Part shown: in pieces, positions 26,060 through 33,971 of the stretch
Numbering within the stretch: position 1 is the stretch's first letter
Layout of the letters: every line of letters begins with the position of its first letter
Assembly: GCA_017629275.1 (NCBI GenBank)
Contig: JAGBXM010000038.1
Span: forward strand, 1 to 46,772
Origin: Clostridia bacterium
GTDB lineage: Bacteria; Bacillota; Clostridia; Oscillospirales; Acutalibacteraceae
Reading direction: 5' to 3'
DNA: 46,772 bases
Program-made: the position numbers and the translations under genes
The notes under the pieces: model-generated
Databases searched by the model: none
Seen by the model: only the letters and a program-made list of their open reading frames with translations
Told to the model about the DNA's origin: nothing

Positions 26060-27433
26060 ATGGAATTTTTAAATTTCGAGAAAAAACTTGATACCACCGA
26101 AATCGCCTACATCGTTGACGGCTTTAAAAACGGCACGATCAAGGACGGCGACAAGGTCACCGTTAAGGGCACCATTCATCGCATCCGTGAAATGAGCGGT
26201 TTTGCATTTGTTGTTATCCGCGCCGCACGTATGTGCTTCCAGTGTATCTGGGAGGAGGGCAAGTCCAACATCGACGTTAAGGATTTCTCGGTCGAGGAAT
26301 GTGTTGTTGTCGACGGCACCCTTATCGTTGAGGAACGCAGCCGCTTAGGCTTCGATATCCGCATCGACGATATGACCCGTATTTCGGGTAAGGCTGAAGT
26401 TCCGCCTGTTGAGATCGGTAACGATCGCAAGATGGACAAGCTCAACCTTAACACCCTGCTTGACAACCGCATTATTGCACTTCGCAACCCCAAGATCCGC
26501 GCAATTTTAAAGATTGCCGACGGCGTGCAGTACGCTTTCCGTTCCTTCCTCAGAGAAGAAGGCTTTACCGAATTCGTACCGCCCAAGATGGTTGAGTCGG
26601 GTGCCGAGGGCGGTGCCGATATGTTCGAGGTCGACTACTTCGGCAAAAAGGCATATCTTAACCAGAGTCCTCAGATGTATAAGCAGATAATGGTCGGCGT
26701 TTTCCAGAAGGTATTTACCGCGGGTCCCGTTTTCCGTGCCGAAAAGTACAGCACCAACCGTCACATCAATGAGTTCCAGGGTCTTGACCTTGAAATGGGC
26801 TTTATCAAGTCGTTTGAGGACTTGATGGAGTTGGAAGCAAGAATGTTCCAATATATGTTTAAGGTGCTTAATGAGGAATATGCCGAAGAGCTTGAAATGT
26901 ATCTTGGCAAGGATGCACGTCTGCCCGAGTTGACTCATTTCCCCAAAATCAAGTTTATGGAGGCCAAGCAGTTGTTTGCCGATGCACATCCCGGTGAACA
27001 CGGTAAACGCGCCTTGGAGGAACCTGACTTTGCTCCCGAAGAGGAAAAGTGGTTGGGTGAATACTTCCTTAAAGAGCACAATGCTCCTATTGTATTTATT
27101 ACCCATTATCCGTCGGTCAAGCGCCCGTTCTATGCAATGGACGATCCCGAGAACCCCGAGTATACCCTGAGCTTTGATATGCTGCTCAACGGTCTTGAGG
27201 TTACCACCGGCGGTCAGCGTATCCACGATTATGAGATGCAGGTCAAGAAGATGCAGGACAGAGGTATGGATATTGAGGAGTTCGAGGATTACCTCACCAT
27301 GCACAAGTACGGTATGCCTCCTCACGGCGGTATGGGTCTCGGACTTGAGAGAATCGTTCAGAATATCCTGGGCCTTGATAACATCAAGCAGGCAACGGCA
27401 TTCCCCCGTGACCGCGACAGACTTCGCCCGTAA
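26060..27433 (+). CDS. aspS: Aspartyl-tRNA synthetase, archaeal/nondiscriminating type
   Basis: Class IIb synthetase, 457 residues. An OB-fold anticodon-binding domain (about 25-120) is followed by the catalytic core: motif 2 FRAEKYSTNRHINEFQ, then LDLEMGF, and motif 3 GMGLGLERIVQ, ending ATAFPRDRDRLRP. The short length without the bacterial GAD insertion, and the FPRDR..RLRP ending rather than the FPRTPG of AsnRS, place it with archaeal-type AspRS (AspS2). Such enzymes in Clostridia often charge both tRNA-Asp and tRNA-Asn, with GatCAB amidating the latter; that is inference here. AGGAGG precedes the ATG. Confidence 0.88.
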   Translation: MEFLNFEKKLDTTEIAYIVDGFKNGTIKDGDKVTVKGTIHRIREMSGFAFVVIRAARMCFQCIWEEGKSNIDVKDFSVEECVVVDGTLIVEERSRLGFDIRIDDMTRISGKAEVPPVEIGNDRKMDKLNLNTLLDNRIIALRNPKIRAILKIADGVQYAFRSFLREEGFTEFVPPKMVESGAEGGADMFEVDYFGKKAYLNQSPQMYKQIMVGVFQKVFTAGPVFRAEKYSTNRHINEFQGLDLEMGFIKSFEDLMELEARMFQYMFKVLNEEYAEELEMYLGKDARLPELTHFPKIKFMEAKQLFADAHPGEHGKRALEEPDFAPEEEKWLGEYFLKEHNAPIVFITHYPSVKRPFYAMDDPENPEYTLSFDMLLNGLEVTTGGQRIHDYEMQVKKMQDRGMDIEEFEDYLTMHKYGMPPHGGMGLGLERIVQNILGLDNIKQATAFPRDRDRLRP

Positions 27434-27447
27434 TCAATAATTAAAAC

Positions 27448-27488
27448 AAACGGCACCTGTAAGCATCGACTGACGGGTGTCGTTTTTT
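27448..27488 (+). terminator. Terminator of aspS
   Basis: AACGGCACCTGT / GACGGGTGTCGTT with mismatches, then a T6 run. Confidence 0.75.
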
Positions 27489-27561
27489 GTTGCTTTTGGA
27501 CCTGCAAGTTGGACGGGCATTAAACATAAATATCAATAAACTTTGAAAAAGGGTTGATATT

Positions 27562-28245
27562 ATGTTTTTGTCGTTGCTGTTGAAGTTGTTTCCGAATCTG
27601 ATGTTTATGTTCCTGCACGCAGGGTTTGAGGGATCGTTTCCGAAAGCGTTGTCGTCCAAAGAGGAGGCTGAATTGCTGTGCCTTAAAGAGCAGGGTGACG
27701 CGTCGGCGCGTAAAAAGCTTATCGAGCACAATTTAAGGTTGGTTGCCCACGTTGCCAAAAAATATTTCGGCAACGGAGTCGATCAGGACGACCTCATTTC
27801 CATCGGCACCGTCGGTCTTATCAAGGCGGTCTCAACCTTCAAAAGCGACAAGGGTATCCGCCTCGCAACCTACGCCGCACGGTGCATTGACAATGAGATT
27901 CTGATGCACTTCAGGGCGCTTAAAAAGACGGCACAGGATGTATATATTTCTGACCCGATAGAGACCGACAAGGATGGCAACACGCTGACGCTCATCGACA
28001 TTATCACCGATAATTCCGACGTGGTCGAGGACCTTGACCTCAAAGTGAAATTGCAAAAGTTGAAGGAATATCTGAAAGACACCCTGACCCCCAGGGAAAT
28101 GACGGTTATCCGACTAAGGTACGGGTTGGGTGGGCGAAATGAATTACCGCAGCGCGAGGTGGCCAAGAAGCTAAGGATTAGCCGCTCCTACGTCAGCCGA
28201 ATCGAGAAAAAAGCCCTGGAAAAGCTAAAAGCCAGGTTTGAGTAA
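27562..28245 (+). CDS. sigK: Sporulation sigma factor sigma-K
   Basis: Late mother-cell sigma factor, 227 residues. A hydrophobic N-terminal pro-sequence (about 1-25) is followed by LSSKEEAELL, region 2 (IEHNLRLVAHVAKKY, DLISIGTVGLIKAV, ATYAARCIDNEILMHFRA) and region 4 with the helix-turn-helix REVAKKLRISRSYVSRIEK. The order and wording match SigK of Bacillus/Clostridium rather than SigE. The gene is continuous, with no skin-type insertion. The pro-sequence implies proteolytic activation. Its presence marks the host as a spore former. No sigma-E type promoter could be assigned with confidence in the 70-bp gap upstream. Confidence 0.92.
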   Translation: MFLSLLLKLFPNLMFMFLHAGFEGSFPKALSSKEEAELLCLKEQGDASARKKLIEHNLRLVAHVAKKYFGNGVDQDDLISIGTVGLIKAVSTFKSDKGIRLATYAARCIDNEILMHFRALKKTAQDVYISDPIETDKDGNTLTLIDIITDNSDVVEDLDLKVKLQKLKEYLKDTLTPREMTVIRLRYGLGGRNELPQREVAKKLRISRSYVSRIEKKALEKLKARFE

Positions 28246-28248
28246 AAT

Positions 28249-28287
28249 TAACCGCCCCGAAGCCGCAAGGTGGCTTCGGGGCGGTTA
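28249..28287 (+). terminator. Terminator of sigK
   Basis: TAACCGCCCCGAAGCC / GGCTTCGGGGCGGTTA, a long perfect GC-rich stem with a short loop. Confidence 0.85.
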
Positions 28288-28320
28288 AGTTTATGTGATT
28301 GGTTTATGAGGTTTTTTATG

Positions 28321-28448
28321 CGGGAAGCAGTGGGGCGGTATCCGAACCCGTCTGCAACGGCATAATTTCGGCATTTTTCGGGTTATCGGCGGCGGTAGGC
28401 AAAAATCCGCCCGTAAAAATCGGCATTCGGATGCTACCCCACTGCTTA
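28321..28448. other. Long branched inverted repeat between sigK and the TIR-SecA gene
   Basis: Outer arms GAAGCAGTGGGG...ATCCGAA (28321-28344) and TTCGGAT...CCCCACTGCTT (28426-28448) pair with few mismatches. Inside are a second stem AACCCG/CGGGTT and a third GGCGG/CCGCC, giving a possible three-way junction of about 128 nt. It lies in the gap between convergent genes. It could be a double terminator, a small MITE or a structured RNA. Confidence 0.5.
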
Positions 28449-28458
28449 ACACGACAAC

Positions 28459-31400
28459 TTACGACAACGGAACGGGCGGTTTGACCTGCGCTTCGGAGGT
28501 CTTTTGGCAGGCCTTATCGACGGCTTCCATCAGAATTCTCAACTTTTCGGGTTCGAGATCGTCTCTGATGGAGCGGGGTGATGCATCGGTGTTTTTTGTT
28601 ACGTTCCGCACTATTTTTATATAGTGTGACCACGCAGAAACCAGTTCGTGTATAAGCGTGATGTTGAACACTTCACTTTTCAAATCCTCCTTGTCATCGA
28701 ACAGCGAGCGGCAAGCGGCATCGAGAAGGACCTTTGTATATCTTCTTTTCGGCGTGCGCTCAAATGCCTCTCGGTTGTTTTTGAACACCGATTTCAAGAA
28801 TTGTTTGTCTTTGACCTCTTCGCCGTTAATTAAGGCTTCAAGATCGCTGCGGGTCCGAGTGCTTTCTGCCCACCATCTCAAAACGTCGTGGCTTTTGAGG
28901 TCCCCCGACATTACAAGCCTCTTTCGGCCGATGAAATCGGGGCGGGCTTCATCAATAAAAATATGGCGGTCGTTGCACTGACGGATATTTTTAAAGTCAA
29001 AGTCGTGCAGACGGCGTTGTGCGATATTGAACAGATAACGGATTGATTTGTAGTCAACCTCGGTATCCATACTGCTCATCAGACGTGAATATTTTTCAGG
29101 CAGCAATCGAAGCAGGTCTTTATCCTGATATGATCTGAAGAGATAGCACTCACCGACCTCGCCCTGACGTCCGCTTCGGCCCAAGGTCTGCTGTTCGGTG
29201 CGCTTTTCACCGAAAAAGCTTGTGCCGATGACACAAAGGCCACCCAATTCAAGGACCCTGCGGCGTTCTTCGGCGGCAAGAAGACGGTTCTTTTCCAAAA
29301 TACTGCGGTATTTTTTGAAAAGTTCGGTTTCGGCCATTTTCGGTGTGAATTTAGCATTGATGAAGCGGGTGAGTTCCGAAGTGTCGATACCAAGTCCGAC
29401 AAGCTCACGACGTGTCTGAAGTTCGGGGTCACCGCCGAGCTTGATGTCGACACCGCGGTTGACCAACGACGTACTTACGAATATTGATCCGATTTTACCT
29501 GCCGAGGCTACGGTCTTGTTAAGGTCAAGAGCGTTGTCGGCATTGACCAGTTTGTGCGGTATGTTGGCTTCGGTCAGTGCTTCGGATACGTCGAGTGACT
29601 CGTCAACGTCTTTGGTGACCAGCAAAACGGGCTGTCCCGTCTCGAATTTCTCTTGGACCAGAGCGACTATCTCGTTCATCTTGGATTCAAGTGTGGTAAA
29701 GACGGGCGTTTGATAGACCGTTCTGACGCAGGGCTTGTTGGTGGGAATGGCGATATATTCCAGGCCGTACAGTTCCTTGAATTCTTTCTCAAAACTGATG
29801 GCGGTTGCGGTGGTGCCGCACAGTGAATAGAATTTTCTGAAAAAGTCGCGAAGCGTTATGGTGTTGGTGGTCTCATACTCAAAGAGTTTCGAAACAACAC
29901 GGTCAACGTTCAGGTTTTCCTGCCGCAGAATGAAGTACTGATAGGTTTCACGGAAGGGCATATAAACACCCGTGTTAAGGTCTTCAAACGAAGGAACGCC
30001 GTTTACGATGGTATAGCCGTCGCCGCTCTTGTAATATTCGCGACATTTTATTGCCGATATCACGATATACTCGATGTCTTTTAGTAAACCGACGTTTTTG
30101 ATATCAAGATAATTGACCCTGAAAGTTTTTTCGATCAGGTCGTAGAGCTTCGGCTTGAGCGTGACATTACCGTGTTCAAAGTCGTAATATTCGTCGCAAT
30201 TATCTAAAGAATTGACCAATTCATAAGCCTTTGCGTGTTCGTCAACGGTATTTCTCTGGTCCTCGCGTGTGATAATGTCGACGGGCTTCGGTGCTTCATC
30301 AATGAGGGTGAAGTCGGCCTCGTCGATTATGAGTGAGCAAGCGCCGATGTTAAACGGCTTTGCGTAACAAGATGTTTCGTTGCATAAATATCCCGTAACC
30401 ATGGGTTTGAGTTTGGCATAGACCACGTCGTGACGTGTATCGACCATGGTTTTGTCGAAAAGGTTGTGCTCCAGAAGCTTTCCAACCGACAACCCCAACA
30501 TTTTATAAACATCACGCATCCAGTTGCAGTTGCGGTCGGTCAGAATACCCGAATTGTCAATAATTATGGCCTGCCGTCCACAGATATAGTGGTAGAAAGC
30601 CACCAGAACAATGGTGTAGGTCTTGCCTTCGCCGTTGAGCATTTCGGCAATCTTTCCGTCGGACATTGCCGCCGCACCGATATACTGAACGTGATGGTGT
30701 TTAAAGCCCAATGTTCTCTTGCCGGCCTCGCTGACCAGGGCAAAGGCTTCCGATATCAAAGACCACGGCCTGTGTGTTTTGGCCTTTTCTTTAAGCGCCT
30801 TTGCGTGTGCCGAAATTTCCGAATCGGTAAGGCTTGAGAAATCGTAGGTGAGGGCCTTGTCGGCAACCTCGCGGTATTTACGCTCGGCAAACGGATTACT
30901 CTGCCTCGAATAACTGCTGTAATAATCCGAATATCCGATATCCTCGTCTTCCTCAAAAGGTGTTTCGTCAATGGCGAGTAAAGCTTCGAAGTTTTCGAGA
31001 TGTGCGAGGGTCTCGGCCGTACCGTTGGCGGCACATATCTTCATAAACTCCGAAGGGAAGTGCTTGTTGATAAAGCCGACGGCGCCGCTCAGATCACCGT
31101 AATTGATAAGCGCGTTGACCACAATGTTGGCGGTATGCACCGTAATATCCGTTAATGCTACGGGCGTGAGCTTTTGAGCGGCCTCAAACTGCGAAACGGC
31201 ACGTTCGACCTGACCGCCGTAGGCCAGGTCTATCGCGTAGTCGAGGATCCATGATTTTTGTATTTGTTTGGCATCTGAGAGGTTATCGAAATTGGTCTCT
31301 TGAGAAGCCTTAAGGTAGTCTATCAGTCGCTCGTAAGCAGTGTAAAGCTGTTCGGTATAAATCGCCTGGTGGCTCAAAGCATTAAGATATGCAGGTAAAA

Positions 31401-33753
31401 GCTCGGGACTTTGTTCAAGCTCGGGCACCTTTTTGAAAACCTTTTCGAGCAGGTTGACCGTACTGTGCGAAGCACCCGCGTTGTTAAAACCGGTGCAGAT
31501 CATATTAAGCACGTTGCCTGTCATCTCAGCGCAGACTTTATCTTCGAGCACTTCGGGAAATTCTTCGACGCACTCCAGAATAGCATTCATATGCTCAAAA
31601 AGAGTGTGGCGCTGACGGTTGATAAAATCATATATAAAGGCAATGCCTTCCATAATAATGATCGAACGGGCATCATCCTCGTCAAATTCGTCGGAGTTTT
31701 GGAATTGCTCCTGCATAAATTCGAGATAAGCTGTGAGCTCATCTTCCGACATACCGATGGTGGATTCGAGGTCGATCGAGTCTATCATATTGTCATAAAA
31801 ATCGCCCGTTGCGGCAAAATTGGCGGCAACCTTTGCAAGATTACTCGTTACAAGCGATACGGGAAGAATGAAAGCCCTGATGAATTCTTCGACCGTTTGG
31901 GAAAACAGTTCTTCAACGGGAATCTCAATATATTCTTCACCGTCGGTTTCATTGGTATATTCGTCGTCATACTCATCGACGCAGTCGGTTTCATCAGCGT
32001 ATTCGGCAGATTCGTCATATTCACCGTATTCGTCAGACCCGTCGTCGACGTTGTTGGGATGAAGAGTCTTGTATTCCTCAATGGCGGCCTTCAGTTCGTC
32101 ACGGTTGCAGTTGTTGTCATTTGACACCGTGATTTGCTTGAGCATACCGCAAAGGGAGGCCTCGAGCTCATAGCCTGCGTGCTCAAGTATTCTCTCGAGC
32201 TTGCCGTAGCCGCTGATGCCCAATTTCTCTATTCCCTGGAAAAAGGCCTTGGAGGACAATCCGCTGTATATGTGGTAGAAACAGTTGTAGAGCAACACAA
32301 AGTCACGGGCACATTTTTTGAGGATTATTTCGGAAATGATGGGTTCAACCGAGACCGAGCGGTTGACTATATCAACGTCGATCCAACGGCGGTGAGAAAG
32401 TGACATTACGGCAGCGCGGTTTTGGACACCGCAACTGCTAAGGATCTCAAGGAATTTCTTTTCGGAAATGTTGGGCACAGCAACATAGGCTGCAACCTGC
32501 AAGACGATCCTTTCCTCTTCGGTGAGTGATTCGAGGTTGAACAAGGATTCGATCTGGTTTAAAATACGGTCCTTTAACTGTGCGCCTTCGGTGCCGTGAA
32601 GTCTTAAGTAGTTAGGTATTTCTTCGGGGTGGGCGCCGAAATCGCGCGCCAAAGCAAGGGCGGTCAGTTCAACCGTCCTGGTGTGGCCGCCGATATTGTC
32701 AAAAAACGTGGCAAGAGGCTGCATTAAGCCTTCGCGGTCGTCTTCACCCGCATATTTGTAGTGGTGAAAAAACAGTTCGAAAAGATGCTCGTCGGCCATT
32801 CTTCCCAAATTCACAACGGGGAAAAAGTCGTCCAAAAGGTCGGTCGACTCCTGCGTCAGAAGAATAACCTTGCATTTTAAGGCTTTCAAGCGTTCGCAAA
32901 TGGCGCGGTCGGGCTCGGAGTTGGTTTTCAGATCGGGGATGATGATAACCGTTGTTTCGTCCAGCTTTGCCAAAAATTCAAATTTGCGTTTTATAAGGGC
33001 ATCGCCCTCCAGGTTTTCAAAAACGGCAGAGTTGACGTTGGAAAATCCCAAATGCGACAAAAAGAATCCGTAAAGGTCGGCATCGTTATCGGGCATAACC
33101 TTGGTTTTGAAGGTACTGCTTCTTAATTCAAGATATTTTTTTACCGTACTGCGTTTTCCGAAACCGAACATTTCCTTTAAAACTATGACGTTGGAACGCT
33201 CGAAGGCTTTGTCTATCTCTTGGAAGGCCAGGTCACGGCTGTTTTCGACAAAATACCCTGTATCGGTCAGGGTCAGTCCGTCGACAATGGGCGTATTTAC
33301 ATCGTACGGCTTTTCGGGATCGCCTTCGCGACGGCGGTCAAGCAGCTTTACGGCACGTTTGATAATACGGTCGATACCGCTTTCGCCAATGACCTCTTCC
33401 TTGCGTTGGACAAGGTTACCCGTAACGTGGGAAATGTGATTCAGGTTGAATTCGAACCCGTTGGTATACGGTTGGTCGGTGACCTTGTAGACAAGTATGT
33501 TCAGTTGACCGAGGTCTTCGCATTTACGTGCCGTAATGACCTCATTTTTGACGTAACCGCCCGCCATTGCAGCCTCGCTGATGATTACGATAAAAACACT
33601 GCACTTTTTGACCTCGGCAATACATTCCTCCGAAAAGTCGGAGGTGCAGTTCTCATCCGAGTCAAAATAGGAAATATTCAGTTCACTGAGGCGTTCGGCT
33701 ATTGCGTTTTTTACGTCCTCGTCGGCTCTTGTCCAGCTGATAAATACGTCCAT
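28459..33753 (-). CDS. TIR - STAND-like NTPase - helical - SecA motor fusion protein
   Basis: 1764 residues, one uninterrupted frame. Residues 1-140: TIR domain (MDVFISWTRADEDV; Glu71 in YVKNEV at the NADase position). About 155-400: STAND/NB-ARC-like region with a degenerate P-loop (EMFGFGKRST, 194-203), Walker-B-like VIIIPDL and a GHTRTVELTALALAR helix. About 405-480: winged-helix-like. 568-612: Asp/Glu/Tyr-rich linker. 615-930: helical, repeat-like. 958-1600: SecA motor with GFKHHHVQYIGA, DGKIAEMLNGEGKT (Walker A, 1032-1045), IIDEADFTLIDEA (1142-1154), IPTNKP, STSLVNRGVDIKLGG, GTSFFGEKRTEQQ and LGRSGRQGEVG, then the start of the helical scaffold. No signal peptide and no SecA zinc tail. 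It has its own promoter (33811-33839), RBS AAGGAAGG and core-like codon use. It is not the housekeeping SecA. An immune or stress-sensor role is a hypothesis from the TIR-STAND layout. Confidence 0.9.
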   Translation of the reverse strand: MDVFISWTRADEDVKNAIAERLSELNISYFDSDENCTSDFSEECIAEVKKCSVFIVIISEAAMAGGYVKNEVITARKCEDLGQLNILVYKVTDQPYTNGFEFNLNHISHVTGNLVQRKEEVIGESGIDRIIKRAVKLLDRRREGDPEKPYDVNTPIVDGLTLTDTGYFVENSRDLAFQEIDKAFERSNVIVLKEMFGFGKRSTVKKYLELRSSTFKTKVMPDNDADLYGFFLSHLGFSNVNSAVFENLEGDALIKRKFEFLAKLDETTVIIIPDLKTNSEPDRAICERLKALKCKVILLTQESTDLLDDFFPVVNLGRMADEHLFELFFHHYKYAGEDDREGLMQPLATFFDNIGGHTRTVELTALALARDFGAHPEEIPNYLRLHGTEGAQLKDRILNQIESLFNLESLTEEERIVLQVAAYVAVPNISEKKFLEILSSCGVQNRAAVMSLSHRRWIDVDIVNRSVSVEPIISEIILKKCARDFVLLYNCFYHIYSGLSSKAFFQGIEKLGISGYGKLERILEHAGYELEASLCGMLKQITVSNDNNCNRDELKAAIEEYKTLHPNNVDDGSDEYGEYDESAEYADETDCVDEYDDEYTNETDGEEYIEIPVEELFSQTVEEFIRAFILPVSLVTSNLAKVAANFAATGDFYDNMIDSIDLESTIGMSEDELTAYLEFMQEQFQNSDEFDEDDARSIIIMEGIAFIYDFINRQRHTLFEHMNAILECVEEFPEVLEDKVCAEMTGNVLNMICTGFNNAGASHSTVNLLEKVFKKVPELEQSPELLPAYLNALSHQAIYTEQLYTAYERLIDYLKASQETNFDNLSDAKQIQKSWILDYAIDLAYGGQVERAVSQFEAAQKLTPVALTDITVHTANIVVNALINYGDLSGAVGFINKHFPSEFMKICAANGTAETLAHLENFEALLAIDETPFEEDEDIGYSDYYSSYSRQSNPFAERKYREVADKALTYDFSSLTDSEISAHAKALKEKAKTHRPWSLISEAFALVSEAGKRTLGFKHHHVQYIGAAAMSDGKIAEMLNGEGKTYTIVLVAFYHYICGRQAIIIDNSGILTDRNCNWMRDVYKMLGLSVGKLLEHNLFDKTMVDTRHDVVYAKLKPMVTGYLCNETSCYAKPFNIGACSLIIDEADFTLIDEAPKPVDIITREDQRNTVDEHAKAYELVNSLDNCDEYYDFEHGNVTLKPKLYDLIEKTFRVNYLDIKNVGLLKDIEYIVISAIKCREYYKSGDGYTIVNGVPSFEDLNTGVYMPFRETYQYFILRQENLNVDRVVSKLFEYETTNTITLRDFFRKFYSLCGTTATAISFEKEFKELYGLEYIAIPTNKPCVRTVYQTPVFTTLESKMNEIVALVQEKFETGQPVLLVTKDVDESLDVSEALTEANIPHKLVNADNALDLNKTVASAGKIGSIFVSTSLVNRGVDIKLGGDPELQTRRELVGLGIDTSELTRFINAKFTPKMAETELFKKYRSILEKNRLLAAEERRRVLELGGLCVIGTSFFGEKRTEQQTLGRSGRQGEVGECYLFRSYQDKDLLRLLPEKYSRLMSSMDTEVDYKSIRYLFNIAQRRLHDFDFKNIRQCNDRHIFIDEARPDFIGRKRLVMSGDLKSHDVLRWWAESTRTRSDLEALINGEEVKDKQFLKSVFKNNREAFERTPKRRYTKVLLDAACRSLFDDKEDLKSEVFNITLIHELVSAWSHYIKIVRNVTKNTDASPRSIRDDLEPEKLRILMEAVDKACQKTSEAQVKPPVPLS

Positions 33754-33810
33754 TTCAGTTTCCTTCCTTTAATTGGGTGTACAATATTCATCTTACACTA
33801 ATTTATAATA

Positions 33811-33839
33811 ATTATATAACAATTTTTTTGTCTTTTCAA
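33811..33839 (-). promoter_or_regulatory. Promoter of the TIR-SecA gene
   Basis: Minus strand TTGAAA, a 17-bp spacer and TATAAT, about 58 bp before the start codon. Confidence 0.65.
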
Positions 33840-33912
33840 CTTATTTTGAATAATATACAGTCCAAGATTTTGAGATTCGAGCAATATAGTTAGAGTTTGC
33901 AACAACGTTATA

Positions 33913-33942
33913 TTGACAGTGTTTATGCCTTCGCAATAAAAT
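33913..33942 (+). promoter_or_regulatory. Promoter of the GH16 lipoprotein gene
   Basis: TTGACA (33913-33918), an 18-bp spacer and TAAAAT (33937-33942), 30 bp before the ATG. It is divergent from the TIR-SecA promoter. Confidence 0.6.
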
Positions 33943-33971
33943 TAAATCAAACAGAAAAGTGAGTGTGAAAT

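Noticed and set aside
27562..28245. sigK interrupted by a skin-like prophage element
   Set aside because: The frame is continuous from pro-sequence to the region 4 helix-turn-helix.
28459..33753. Housekeeping preprotein translocase SecA
   Set aside because: The SecA part starts only near residue 958 of a TIR fusion, lacks the zinc-binding tail and most of the helical scaffold/wing, and the gene is not in a sec context.
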